DNA of 64,000 nt, from assembly GCA_963808545.1 (NCBI GenBank), contig CAWEGB010000008.1, forward strand, positions 372,001 to 436,000. The letters are read 5' to 3'. The stretch comes from JACVRW01 sp963808545 (GTDB lineage: Bacteria > Actinomycetota > Thermoleophilia > Solirubrobacterales > Thermoleophilaceae). Both the position numbers and the translations under genes were made by a program. Below the pieces are notes generated by a model. It saw only the letters and a list, made by a program, of their open reading frames with translations, was not told where the DNA came from and made no database searches. Shown here piece after piece: positions 9,090 to 17,800 of this stretch. The first letter of the stretch is position 1; each line of letters begins with the position of its first letter.

Positions 9090-9120
9090 CCGGCCGGGCG
9101 CCCACGTGGCGCCCGGCCGG
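9090..9120 (+). terminator. Strong GC hairpin after lyase-like copy 1
   Basis: A perfect 13-bp stem (9090-9102 with 9108-9120, CCGGCCGGGCGCC) around a 5-nt loop, 20 bases after the stop codon. There is no T-tract, as is common in high-GC actinobacteria. It separates the two tandem copies. Confidence 0.65.
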
Positions 9121-9139
9121 AAGTTCGCCAGACCCAGCT

Positions 9140-9153
9140 CCGTTCATGTCGCG
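9140..9153 (+). repeat. Leader repeat, copy 2 (CCGTTCATGTCGCG)
   Basis: Second copy of the element at 7779-7792, at the same distance from its ATG (9192). Similarity continues upstream (AAGTTCRCC) and downstream (CGTTCCCGACCAC). Confidence 0.7.
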
Positions 9154-9191
9154 TCATCCCCCGTTCCCGACCACTGCGATCCCGACTGAGC

Positions 9192-10313
9192 ATGAGACGC
9201 CCACTCGCCGCTCTGCTGGCGGCCTCCCTCTTCGTCCTACCCGCCGCCGCTGAGGCGGCCTCCACTCAGGATCGAGTCGGCGCATCCGCGTCGGCCAACT
9301 CGCTGGGCAGCGATCTCAAGCGAGCTCTGCGCGGCGTGAGCAGGCTCGACCTCGCCAGCGTCGACAACTCGGGCTTCACGCTCAAGCGGGTCCGCGCGCT
9401 CGCGGCCGGCAAGGCGTCCTTCGTCGCCACCAGCCGCTCCGGAAAGACGGTGGCGCGCGGGTCGAAATCCTTCTCCGGGCCGGGCAGGGCCAGCGTGAAG
9501 ATGAAGCTCACCCGGTCGGGCAAGAAGCTGCTGCGGGGCGCCAGCCGCGTGACGCTGACGGTGAAGGCCACCTTCCGGTCCCGCGCCGGCGGGCGCATCA
9601 GCGCGCGCTCCAAGGTGACGCTCAAGCGCAACCCGCTTCCGGTGCCCGCGGCACCGATCCCCGCGAACGTCACGCCGCTGTACGGCCAGACCTTCGACAG
9701 CCGCGCTCCCTGGTCCGGTCTGAGCACCCAGTGCGCCCACCCCATCCAGTGGAGGACCGAGAACGGCGACGGCTACGCCCACTTCGAGGTGCGTCCCGGC
9801 GAGCCCACGGTTGCCGGCCACGAGCGCTGTGAGGTCAGCTACGGCGGCTTCGGCAACTCCACGCCGCCCGGGGAGTACTGGTACCGCGCCCGTCAGCGCG
9901 CCGGTTCCGGCTTCCCCCAGGCACCGGGCTCGGACAACTGGGTGAACGTTCTGCAGTGGCACGAGGACAAGCCGGCCCCCGGTAAGGACACGGGTCCCGT
10001 CGACGCCGCCGTGTTCGTCAACTCGACTCCCCCGGAGCGCATGCTGATCGAGGGCGATCACATCGGCTACCTCCAGTCCCTGCCGTTCGACATCCACGCC
10101 TGGAACGACTTCGTCGTGCACGGGGTCTGGACCGACCGGCCGACCGGCTACATCGAGTGGTGGATCAACGGCGTATACGGTGGCCGCGCGACCGGCGTGA
10201 CCTCCGAGACCGGCGGACGGCACTTCTGGAAGGGCGGCATCGAGCGCGCCGACGGCATAAACACGCTCCAGAGCAGCGACATCAGCAACATCGAGATCTA
10301 CCGGGCGCCGTAG
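9192..10313 (+). CDS. Secreted lyase-like paralogue, copy 2 (intact)
   Basis: A 373-residue exported protein. Signal peptide MRRPLAALLAASLFVLPAAA; basic beta-sandwich domain at about 35-145 (TLKRVRALAAGKASF, SGKKLLRGASRVTLTVKATF); then a jelly-roll with GHERCEVSYGG, YWYRARQRAGSGFP, WVNVLQWHEDKP, GYIEWWINGVYGG and GRHFWKGGI. The C-terminal part fits PF14099-type polysaccharide lyases. The basic domain may bind the acidic polymer at the cell surface (inference). ATG 9192 is chosen because the signal peptide and the conserved leader spacing match copy 1. Confidence 0.8.
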   Translation: MRRPLAALLAASLFVLPAAAEAASTQDRVGASASANSLGSDLKRALRGVSRLDLASVDNSGFTLKRVRALAAGKASFVATSRSGKTVARGSKSFSGPGRASVKMKLTRSGKKLLRGASRVTLTVKATFRSRAGGRISARSKVTLKRNPLPVPAAPIPANVTPLYGQTFDSRAPWSGLSTQCAHPIQWRTENGDGYAHFEVRPGEPTVAGHERCEVSYGGFGNSTPPGEYWYRARQRAGSGFPQAPGSDNWVNVLQWHEDKPAPGKDTGPVDAAVFVNSTPPERMLIEGDHIGYLQSLPFDIHAWNDFVVHGVWTDRPTGYIEWWINGVYGGRATGVTSETGGRHFWKGGIERADGINTLQSSDISNIEIYRAP

Positions 10314-10353
10314 AGGCGCAGAAGCAAGACGGCATGACGGGCGTTGGTTACGC

Positions 10354-10986
10354 GTGGACCGACCCGAGCTACTGGTAGCAGTCGACGCGGAAGGGACGCT
10401 GCGGTCCCGGATCGTGGTGGCGCTGGCCGCCGACGGCATCAGCATCGCCCAGAACGGCACCCGATCCGCCGCCACGCTGAGGGTGGTCGGGGTAGATCTC
10501 GCGCAGCCCATCTCGCTGCGGCGACTCAAGGCCGTTCTCGAGGACGAGATCGCGCACACCGTTGCGGTGTCGCCCCTCTGCGGTGCGCTCGGCCTGCGGC
10601 GCGCGGTCAAGGCCGGCGCCGACTCGCTGGTGCTCGAGCACCAGCTCGAGCAGGCGCTCGCCCCCGCCGTCCGTGCCGTTGCGGCCGGGCTCACCGTCAT
10701 GCCGTCCAAGCTCTGGAACGGCGCCGCGCCCGTCGCGTTGTCCCACCGCGAGCGTGAGGTGCTGCGGCTCGCCGTGACCGGGCGCACGAACGCCGAGATC
10801 GCCGGGACGCTCTTCCTGGCCGAGAGCACCGTCAAGTCTCACCTGTCGTCGGCCTACCGAAAGCTCGGGGCCGGCGGTCGCAACGACGCGGCGTCGATGA
10901 TCTTCGATCCGGACGGGGGCCTCGCCGACATGGTCCTCGGCCACGATCTCCACGAGAGCGTCACCGACGACGTTCCCGCCGCCTGA
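10354..10986 (+). CDS. LuxR/NarL-type regulator with an atypical receiver domain
   Basis: 210 residues. The C-terminal part from about residue 130 is a classic LuxR helix-turn-helix: LSHREREVLRLAVTGRTNAEIA then ESTVKSHLSSAYRKLG. The N-terminal part has a CheY-like outline (LLVAVDA, VAVSPLCGALGLRRAVKAGADSLVLEH), but the acidic pocket and the LDxxMP phosphorylation signature are not recognisable, so it may sense something other than phosphorylation. GTG start with no evident Shine-Dalgarno sequence. Its place between the lyase-like genes and the initiating transferase suggests control of polysaccharide production. Confidence 0.8.
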   Translation: MDRPELLVAVDAEGTLRSRIVVALAADGISIAQNGTRSAATLRVVGVDLAQPISLRRLKAVLEDEIAHTVAVSPLCGALGLRRAVKAGADSLVLEHQLEQALAPAVRAVAAGLTVMPSKLWNGAAPVALSHREREVLRLAVTGRTNAEIAGTLFLAESTVKSHLSSAYRKLGAGGRNDAASMIFDPDGGLADMVLGHDLHESVTDDVPAA

Positions 10987-11063
10987 ACGATGCCCGGCTC
11001 ACCCGTTTTTAGTACGCGTCGTCGCGCTAGCGGGTCCTGCTGCCAGACGTTCATCCCCTAGCG

Positions 11064-12605
11064 ATGGCCACTAGACAGAGTTCCGACCCAGTCCCCGCGC
11101 TGGCGCTCGAGGCCGATGCAGCCGGTGCCCCGGCCAACGTCTCAGCGCTCCCGCTTCCGGTCGGCGGCGAGCGGGTTCTGCCGGTCGGGCGGCCCGGCGA
11201 CGTGCGCGCACGCTCGCTGCGCAGGCTGCTGCTCGCCGGGGACGTCCTCGCCCTGTGCGTCGCGTTCCTCGTAACCCGGCTGGCCTTCGGAGACCTCGCG
11301 CTGGGCGACCTGGCGATCCTGGCGCTGAGCGTTCCGGTGTGGGTGCTGCTCGCCTACGCCCACCGGCTCTACCACCTCGACAGCTACCGCGCGGACTACG
11401 GCGCGGCGGACGAGATCGGGCCGGTGCTCCAGATGACCACTCTCTGGAGCTGGAGCATCCTGATCGTCCTCGCCCTGCTGCCCTTCGAGGTCGGGGTGAC
11501 GAAGGTGGCCTTCTTCTGGCTGTTGGCCCTGATCCTCACCATGTCTCTGCGGTCCGCCGCCCGCGCGTACGCCAGGCGGCAGGTCTGGTACCTGCAGAAC
11601 GCCCTCATCGTCGGACCCGACGACGAGGCCACGGAGATCCTGAAGAAGATCATGCGCCACCCCGAATGGGGCATCAACGTCGTGGCCTGCGTGGCCGGCA
11701 CCGGATCGGGTTTCGCTCCCGCGCGTGCCAACCGCCTGCTGGACTTCGTGCCGGTGCTGGGAGGCGCCATCGACATCGCCGAGCTGGTCGAGCGCCTCGA
11801 CGTGGACCGAGTGATGCTCACCCCCGCGCTGAGTGAGTCGCGGACGCGCGTCGAGGTCGTCTGGGAGCTGTCGGAGCTCGGGATCCACGTGGACCTGGTG
11901 CCGAGCTGGTCAGACGTGGTCGGCACGAGGTTCGAGGTCAACCAGATGGAGGGCCTGCCGGTCCTCACCATGCCTCGACCTCGCCTCATGCGCTCGTCGC
12001 TGCGTCTCAAGCGCGGGCTCGACCTGGTCATCGGCACGCTGGCGCTGATCGCCCTGGCGCCGGTGCTCGCGGCCTGCGCCATCGCCATCAAGCTCGACTC
12101 GCCCGGCCCCGTGCTCTTCCGTCAGCGCCGGATCGGGCGCGACGATCAGGCCTTCGAGGTCTTCAAGTTCCGCTCGATGTACAAGGATGCGGACAGCCGC
12201 AAGGACGAAGTGGCTGCGCTGAACTTCCACGGCGGCGGGAACGACAACGGCATGTTCAAGGTGCGCGAGGACCCGCGCATCACGCGCGTGGGCGCCTTCC
12301 TGCGGCGCTACTCGTTCGACGAGATGCCCCAGCTCTTCAACATCCTGCGGGGTGAGATGAGCTTCGTCGGTCCGCGACCCCTGATCGAGACGGAGGACCG
12401 TCAGATCGAGGGCCGCTTCCGGCGCCGGCTGTCGCTGGCCCCCGGCCTCACCGGCCTGTGGCAGGCCCACGGGCGCTCGGACATCCCGTTCGAGCAGATG
12501 GTCAACCTCGACTATCTGTACGTGACGAACTGGTCCCTGTGGCTGGACGTCAAGCTGGTCATAAGGACGGTCTCGGCTGTCCTGCGCGGCAACGGCGCAT
12601 ACTGA
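11064..12605 (+). CDS. Exopolysaccharide polyprenyl glycosylphosphotransferase (initiating enzyme)
   Basis: 513 residues, WbaP/CpsE type. It loads the first sugar-1-phosphate onto undecaprenyl phosphate to start each repeat unit. Four N-terminal membrane helices (about residues 50-165) precede a Rossmann-like domain (NALIVGPDDEATEI). The catalytic sugar-transferase domain runs from about residue 315: LKRGLDLVIGTLALI (membrane re-entrant helix), SPGPVLFRQRRIG, FKFRSMY, and the catalytic Asp-Glu in RYSFDEMPQL, then GEMSFVGPRPL. Length matches the family. This is the anchor gene for calling the region a Wzx/Wzy-type locus, although no Wzy polymerase is seen here. Confidence 0.93.
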   Translation: MATRQSSDPVPALALEADAAGAPANVSALPLPVGGERVLPVGRPGDVRARSLRRLLLAGDVLALCVAFLVTRLAFGDLALGDLAILALSVPVWVLLAYAHRLYHLDSYRADYGAADEIGPVLQMTTLWSWSILIVLALLPFEVGVTKVAFFWLLALILTMSLRSAARAYARRQVWYLQNALIVGPDDEATEILKKIMRHPEWGINVVACVAGTGSGFAPARANRLLDFVPVLGGAIDIAELVERLDVDRVMLTPALSESRTRVEVVWELSELGIHVDLVPSWSDVVGTRFEVNQMEGLPVLTMPRPRLMRSSLRLKRGLDLVIGTLALIALAPVLAACAIAIKLDSPGPVLFRQRRIGRDDQAFEVFKFRSMYKDADSRKDEVAALNFHGGGNDNGMFKVREDPRITRVGAFLRRYSFDEMPQLFNILRGEMSFVGPRPLIETEDRQIEGRFRRRLSLAPGLTGLWQAHGRSDIPFEQMVNLDYLYVTNWSLWLDVKLVIRTVSAVLRGNGAY

Positions 12606-12702
12606 TCCTCCGTCTGGAGGGTAGTCCGAAATTCCGCCCCCCGAGCACCGAAACCCACACGCCATTTCGAAGATCCGGCAAGACCGGGGCGTTGGTCAAG
12701 CA

Positions 12703-13704
12703 ATGGTCGACAAGGCGATCGTCATGGCCAGCGAACCATCGGTTCTGCTCCCCGTGGCCAACCGGCCGCTGGTGGTCCACGCGCTGGACGCCCTGGCCGA
12801 GGCCGGCGTCCGTCATGCCACGGTGGCTGCGCAGTCCTCGGTCATCGCCCGGGTGGAGCACGAGCTGTCCCAGAGCTGCGCCACCGACGTCGAGCTCACG
12901 TGCGTCGAGCACGACGATGACGCCGGCCTGCCGGCTGCGCTGGCGGACCTCGAGGGCTTTGTCGGGCGAGATCCGTTCGTACTGCACCTCGGCGACAGCC
13001 TCAACCGCGACTGCCTCAGTCCCCTGCTCCAGGCGCCCACCCCGGAGCACGGCTCGACCGTGCTCGTCCGGGAGTCCGAGCACGACGACACGGTCGTCCC
13101 ACTCGCCCCGCGCCGCACCAAGACCGGTGAGGGATCGGCGGCCGGAGTGTGGGTGTTCGGCGCGGGCTCCCTCGAAGCCCTCAGCGAGCTCCCCACCACC
13201 GGCAGCAACGAGACCGACGTGGCCTGCGGGATCGAGACGCTCGCCGAGCTCGGCGGACGGGTCGAGCTTCGTCAGGTGGGCGACTGGTGGCGCTTCAACC
13301 CCGGCCCGGACGTGCTGCTCGAGGCCAACCGCTTCGTCCTCGAGGGCCTCAAGGGAAGCCCGGTCGAGGCCCGGCTTGCGGATACGCAGATTCAGGGACC
13401 GGTGTGCATACATCCGACCGCGCAGCTCGAATCGAGCATCGTGAGGGGCCCTGCGGTGATCGCGGCCGGCGCCTGCCTGCGCGACGCCTACGTCGGGCCG
13501 TATACGTCCATCGGAGAGGACGTCCTGGTCGAGGGGGCCGAGATCGAGTACTCGATCATCCTCAGAGGCGCCTCCGTGACGCACCTCGGAGGGCGACTCG
13601 AAGCCAGCGTGGTCGGGGCCAACGCCAGGGTGTTCCGAGACTTCCGGCTACCGCGAGCGATGCGCCTCAACGTCGGCGAAGGCGCCGAAGTCTCCCTCGC
13701 CTGA
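12703..13704 (+). CDS. Sugar nucleotidyltransferase-like protein lacking the nucleotide loop
   Basis: 333 residues related to long-form RmlA/GlmU-type proteins: a GT-A-like N-terminal half with LLPVANRPLVVHALDALAEAGV and HLGDSLN, then a left-handed beta-helix from about residue 230 (VCIHPTAQLESSIVRGPAVI, then EDVLVEGAEIEYSIIL). The expected GGxGTRLxPxTxxxPK loop between AIVMA and LLPVAN is absent: only SEPSV lies there. Catalysis is therefore doubtful, and it may be a regulatory or scaffold paralogue. A preceding 97-bp gap holds a small CCTCC/GGAGG hairpin. Confidence 0.75.
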   Translation: MVDKAIVMASEPSVLLPVANRPLVVHALDALAEAGVRHATVAAQSSVIARVEHELSQSCATDVELTCVEHDDDAGLPAALADLEGFVGRDPFVLHLGDSLNRDCLSPLLQAPTPEHGSTVLVRESEHDDTVVPLAPRRTKTGEGSAAGVWVFGAGSLEALSELPTTGSNETDVACGIETLAELGGRVELRQVGDWWRFNPGPDVLLEANRFVLEGLKGSPVEARLADTQIQGPVCIHPTAQLESSIVRGPAVIAAGACLRDAYVGPYTSIGEDVLVEGAEIEYSIILRGASVTHLGGRLEASVVGANARVFRDFRLPRAMRLNVGEGAEVSLA

Positions 13705-13721
13705 GCAGCTTTCCCAGGGTG

Positions 13722-13752
13722 GGCACCACTCCGCCACGCCAGCGGTGGTGCC
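13722..13752 (+). terminator. Hairpin after the nucleotidyltransferase-like gene
   Basis: GGCACCAC (13722-13729) pairs with GTGGTGCC (13745-13752) 18 bases after the stop codon and is followed by AAAAA rather than T, so it is not a textbook terminator. Confidence 0.4.
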
Positions 13753-13799
13753 AAAAACGCATGGTATTCGCCTGCGTACTGAAAAAACTGGGGTAGCGC

Positions 13800-13832
13800 C
13801 CCTAGTGCGGCCAATCCAGACCGCACCTAGGG
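13800..13832 (+). promoter_or_regulatory. Inverted repeat upstream of the ECF-like sigma gene
   Basis: CCCTAGTGCGG, 10 nt, CCGCACCTAGGG: near-perfect 11-bp arms with one extra base, ending 59 bases before the sigma-factor ATG. It could be an operator or leader hairpin. Arms of this length are unlikely by chance, but no factor is known. Confidence 0.45.
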
Positions 13833-13891
13833 TCGTGCAATCCGCTCAACCCCAGCCCGCGTGTCCCACACGCACCCCTTGGGAAGGACTC

Positions 13892-14485
13892 ATGACCACT
13901 CGCTTCGCCCGAAGCAACGATGACAGGAGCAACGACACGGCCCTGGTCGCCCAGGCCGTGGCCCGCGCCAAGGAAGGCGATCAGACCGCGCTTCACTTCC
14001 TCTACGTGCGCTTCGCCGACGACGTCTGCGGCTACGTGCGCAGCATCGTTCGCGACTCCCATGAGGCCGAGGACATCACTCAGAACGTGTTCGCCAAGCT
14101 GATGACGGCGATCCACCGCTACGAGCAGCGCGAGGTCCCGTTCGCCGCCTGGATCCTGCGGGTGGCTCGCAACGTGGCCCTCGACCACATCCGCGCCCGC
14201 CGGCAGATTCCCTTCGAAGAGGTCCGCGTGGACGACGACGGTCACGAGCAGATCGGCTTCGAGCGCTCTCAGTGCCTGCGCGACGCCCTACGCCGGCTGC
14301 CGGCAGAGCAGCGCGAGGTGCTGGTGCTCAGGCACATCGCGGGTCTGTCCCCTGGCGAGATCGCCGAGCGTCTCGGAAAGACCGAGGGCTCCGTGCACGG
14401 ACTCCATCACCGCGGACGCGGTGCGCTTCAGGAGGCGCTGCGCGAGCTCGAGGCGGCGCCGGTCATCTCCGCCCGGGCCAGCTAG
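13892..14485 (+). CDS. ECF-like sigma-70 family sigma factor
   Basis: 197 residues. Region 2 reads LHFLYVRFADDVCGYVRSIV, EAEDITQNVF and VPFAAWILRVARNVALDH. Region 4 reads CLRDALRRLPAEQREVLVLRH, then LSPGEIAERLGKTEGSVHGL. There is no anti-sigma gene next to it. The ATG at 13892 is preceded by GGGAAGG at good spacing, which decides the start. It would redirect RNA polymerase to an alternative promoter set; target genes are unknown. The stop overlaps the stop of the opposite-strand gene by 4 bases (CTAG). Confidence 0.9.
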   Translation: MTTRFARSNDDRSNDTALVAQAVARAKEGDQTALHFLYVRFADDVCGYVRSIVRDSHEAEDITQNVFAKLMTAIHRYEQREVPFAAWILRVARNVALDHIRARRQIPFEEVRVDDDGHEQIGFERSQCLRDALRRLPAEQREVLVLRHIAGLSPGEIAERLGKTEGSVHGLHHRGRGALQEALRELEAAPVISARAS

Positions 14486-14865
14486 CAGAGCTTCGCGGCT
14501 ATCCGGACCGCCACGCGGCCGGAGTCCAGGTCCGCGACCAGGGAGAGCACGGCGTGCTCGAGCAGGCGCTCGACCGAGACGCCTTCGAGCTCGCATTCGA
14601 GCGCCACGGCCTCCCACGAGGACCGCGGAAGGACCAGGGTGACCTCGAGGTCGTCCGCCGACGGGGTCGACCCGAAGGGCGGGAGGCTCTGACCCTCCCG
14701 CCTTGGCTCGGGCCGCTCGAGATGGTGCTCCAACGCGCACTGGACGAAGTGCGAGGGCGAGATGTCGTGATTGTCGGTGAGCGCGTCGACGGCTTCGCGG
14801 GCAAACCCCTGCAGCGGGAGCGAGACCGTACGGCTCGTAGTCTGGCTGTTGCGTAGTAGATCCAC
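14482..14865 (-). CDS. Small protein with two ribbon-helix-helix-like repeats (paralogue of 17801-18154)
   Basis: 127 residues, no known name. Two similar halves are visible: SRTVSLPLQGFAREAVDAL, SHFVQCALEHHL, and LEVTLVLPRSSWEAVALECE, then ERLLEHAVLSLVADLDSGR. Each half looks like a beta strand plus two helices, as in Arc/MetJ-type proteins. The end (VADLDSGRVAVRI) matches LADVDSGRLAGRL in the second small protein nearby. The GTG start has AAGGAG 8 nt upstream. DNA binding as a single-chain pseudo-dimer is inference. Confidence 0.65.
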   Translation of the reverse strand: MDLLRNSQTTSRTVSLPLQGFAREAVDALTDNHDISPSHFVQCALEHHLERPEPRREGQSLPPFGSTPSADDLEVTLVLPRSSWEAVALECELEGVSVERLLEHAVLSLVADLDSGRVAVRIAAKLC

Positions 14866-14920
14866 TCTCCGCTCCTTATCGGAGCGAACGGATCCGGTCT
14901 TTAGCCCGCGCGCGGGATTC

Positions 14921-17737
14921 TCAACGCGTGTCCGCGTCGAAGATCTCGCTCAGCTTGCCCCGGGAGCTGACCCCGAGCTTGCGGTACGAGTGCTTGAGGT
15001 GCCACTCCACGGTCTTGACCGTCACCACCAGCGTCTCCGCGATGTCGCGGTTGGACATTCCCTCCGCGGCCAGGGCGGCCGTCTGGCGCTCGCGCGCGGT
15101 GAGTGAGTCGAGGCCGTACATAGCCGTGCGGCGGGGACGGGCTCCGGCAACCTTGGCTTCGCGCATGGCCCGCTCGGTCAGGGGGAGCGCGCCGCAGCGC
15201 TTGGCCAGGTCGAGCCCGTGGCGGAGCGGCTCGCGCGCCTCGCGCCGGCGGCCGGAGCGGCGCAGAGCTGCTCCGAAGTCCACCAGCGCCCGGGCACGCT
15301 CGAGGGCGTTCTGGGAGGAGTCAAGGCGGTCCACGGCCTGCTCGAGAGCCACAAGCCCTCGCTCGGGCTCGCGGATGGTGCCCAGGGCGCGCAGAGCCCT
15401 TCCGATCGCTCCAGGCGCTCCGAACGATTCGGCGAGCTCGAGCTCGGCCCGCGCCAGCCGCTCCGCCTCTTCGGTCTGGCCCAGCGCCGCGTACGAGATC
15501 GCGGCGTCCGAGCGCCAGGGAGCCACCGCGGGATTGCCGGCGCCTGATCGCTCGTCCAGGTCGCCACAGGCCAGGAAGTCCGCCAGAGCGGCTCGCTGGT
15601 CTCCCTCAGCCGCGCTCAGGCGGCCGCGAGTGGTGAGCAGCGCAAGGCGGGTGGGGTCGCTGGGATTCTGGCCGGTCTCGGCCTCGCCGATCTGACGCCG
15701 GGCGCCCTTGAGGTCGCCGCTCTCGATGAGGCTGTTCGCGAGCACCAGGCGGGCTCCACCCAGGTCGAGGCGCCAGCCGTGGTGCTCGACCGCCAGTGCG
15801 TGACGGGCGTCGCCCGCAGCGTCGGCCACGCGTCCGCGCATGAGGATGGCCATGGCCCGCATGTGCGAGGCCGTGGCGAATCCCAGCACCGAGCCCCGCG
15901 AGCGGGCGTCCTCCAGCGCGGCCGTGAGCGCCGCCTCGGCGGTGGCGAGGTCGCCTGCGATCACCAGCGAGCCGGCGGCGAGGTAGTAGGTCAGGCCGTC
16001 GGCGGTCTCGTCGTCGAGGAGGGCGCCGCGATCGAGGGCGCGGGTGGCGAGCTCGATGGCCAGCCCGGCGCTCACCCCGCGCACCGCCGTCTCGATGGCG
16101 TGCAGGGCCAGCAGCGCGCGGTCGCCCGCGCTGTCGCCCACCGCTGGGGCCTGCGCAGGGTCCAGGGGTTCGGTCTGGCCCGTCAGCCACAGCGAGGTGG
16201 TGTGGGCGGCCCGAAGACGCGCCACCACCTCCTGATCGCCGTTGGCGGGGTGATCGAGCCCGCGCTCGAAGACGCTCATCGCCTCCAGGGGCTTGCCCAG
16301 CGCGAAGAGAGCGCGGCCGGTCTCAAGCGCGGCGCGAGCACCCTCGGGTGCCTCGTGCACATGCCGGCCGGCATCCTGAAGGCGAACGACCGCCTGGGGC
16401 TCTCCGGCCGTGGCCTCGGCCCGCCCCAGCTCCAGCACCACGTGAGCGCGCGCCGTGCGCGAAGGCGGCTCCTCCAGAGCCCGCCGCAGGTAGCGCACGG
16501 CGTCGGCCGGCACGCCTCGGCCGAGCGCCACCGCGGCGGCCGCGGTGAGCGAATCGACCGCCCAGGCGTTGCCGGCGCAGGGAGCGTGGAGCAGGTGCGC
16601 GGCCACCAGCTCGGGTGAAGCATCCTCGGCCACGAGCAGCTCCGCCGCGCGCAGGTGCCGCGTGGCGGAGTCTCCGGCTGGAAGACCGGTTTGCAACGAG
16701 GCGCTCACCGCGGGGTGAACGAAGCGCACACGCTGGCCCGCGCTCAGCAGCCCGATCTCCGTGAGGTCGTCGACCATGCGGGCCGCCAGCTCGGTTTCGA
16801 GCCCCGCCAGAGTCGCGACGTGCCTGAGCTCTGCCTCGGGACCCACCACCGCGGCGGCGATGAGGAGCCCGGGGGCACGCTGGTCGACCGTCGCGGCTCG
16901 TGCGAGGGCCCATTCGCCCACGGTGGGTGGTGGCTCCGGAAGCTCGGCGCCGGCAGCGCTCGTCCCGTCGGCGTCGGCTGCCGCGCACAGCTCCTCGACC
17001 ACGAACAGGTTGCCGGCACCGGCTTCATGCACGGCTCGGCACGTCTCATCGGAGGCGGCGAGCCTACGCTCGCGCACCAGCCGGGTCGTGCCCTCGAGGC
17101 TCAGCGGCGCCAGGACGTGACGGCGGGTGGAGGGACCGCGGGAGAGCTCCGCCAGCAGGGGCGAGAAGTTGGGCCGGGCCACCGAGCCCAGGGTGAGCAC
17201 CACCGCCACCGGCAGATCGTCCAGGCGCTGGGACAGGTAGAGCAGGAACTCGAGGCTTGCGGCGTCCGCCAAGTCGGCGTCGTCCACCGCGATCAGGACC
17301 GGGCGGATCGCGCTGAGGTGCACGGACAGGCGGTAGAGACCGTGAACGATGTCGAACGAGGAGCTCGGCACCGGCCGGCCCGGCGTGGAGTCGAGCAGGA
17401 GCGTGACCTCGCCCGCGTCGTCTGAGAGGAGAATGCCGCGTTCCTGCGCGTCCGACGCAGCGAGGCGCCTCTCGAACAGCTGGAGCACCACCCCGAGGCC
17501 GAAGTCCTGCTCTGTCCGGCGCCCGGTGGCAGCGAGCACCTCGATCGATTCACGAGCCGCCTGTGCGCGCGCAACCGCCAGCAAGGCGCTCTTGCCGAGG
17601 CCGGCAGCGCCGTGAATAAGGGTGACCGAGCCGCGTCCGCCGCGCGCCTCGCGCACGGCCGTGGCCACGCGCTCGAGCGGCGCTTCGCGTTCGATCAGCC
17701 CAGGGGATGTTTCGTCCGCTAGGAAGAGTCTGTCCAA
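14921..17737 (-). CDS. Large ATP-binding LuxR-family transcriptional regulator
   Basis: 938 residues, LAL/MalT-like architecture. The N-terminus is an AAA-type ATPase with Walker A GAAGLGKSA at 43-51 and LIAVDDADLADAASLEFL as the Walker B region. A long alpha-helical TPR-like middle (about 350-860) precedes a C-terminal LuxR HTH (LTARERQTAALAAEGMSNRDIAETL, with VKTVEWHLKHSYRKLG). Such proteins switch on promoters when an inducer and ATP are bound. The start is TTG at 17737; no better in-frame start lies near the conserved IEREAPLERV. It sits between two related small RHH-like genes on the same strand. Confidence 0.88.
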   Translation of the reverse strand: MDRLFLADETSPGLIEREAPLERVATAVREARGGRGSVTLIHGAAGLGKSALLAVARAQAARESIEVLAATGRRTEQDFGLGVVLQLFERRLAASDAQERGILLSDDAGEVTLLLDSTPGRPVPSSSFDIVHGLYRLSVHLSAIRPVLIAVDDADLADAASLEFLLYLSQRLDDLPVAVVLTLGSVARPNFSPLLAELSRGPSTRRHVLAPLSLEGTTRLVRERRLAASDETCRAVHEAGAGNLFVVEELCAAADADGTSAAGAELPEPPPTVGEWALARAATVDQRAPGLLIAAAVVGPEAELRHVATLAGLETELAARMVDDLTEIGLLSAGQRVRFVHPAVSASLQTGLPAGDSATRHLRAAELLVAEDASPELVAAHLLHAPCAGNAWAVDSLTAAAAVALGRGVPADAVRYLRRALEEPPSRTARAHVVLELGRAEATAGEPQAVVRLQDAGRHVHEAPEGARAALETGRALFALGKPLEAMSVFERGLDHPANGDQEVVARLRAAHTTSLWLTGQTEPLDPAQAPAVGDSAGDRALLALHAIETAVRGVSAGLAIELATRALDRGALLDDETADGLTYYLAAGSLVIAGDLATAEAALTAALEDARSRGSVLGFATASHMRAMAILMRGRVADAAGDARHALAVEHHGWRLDLGGARLVLANSLIESGDLKGARRQIGEAETGQNPSDPTRLALLTTRGRLSAAEGDQRAALADFLACGDLDERSGAGNPAVAPWRSDAAISYAALGQTEEAERLARAELELAESFGAPGAIGRALRALGTIREPERGLVALEQAVDRLDSSQNALERARALVDFGAALRRSGRRREAREPLRHGLDLAKRCGALPLTERAMREAKVAGARPRRTAMYGLDSLTARERQTAALAAEGMSNRDIAETLVVTVKTVEWHLKHSYRKLGVSSRGKLSEIFDADTR

Positions 17738-17800
17738 GCCCGCACCTGCGCTCCAGAGTAGGTGCGCCTCCCCAACCGCGCAAGCGCGGATGCAGATTGC

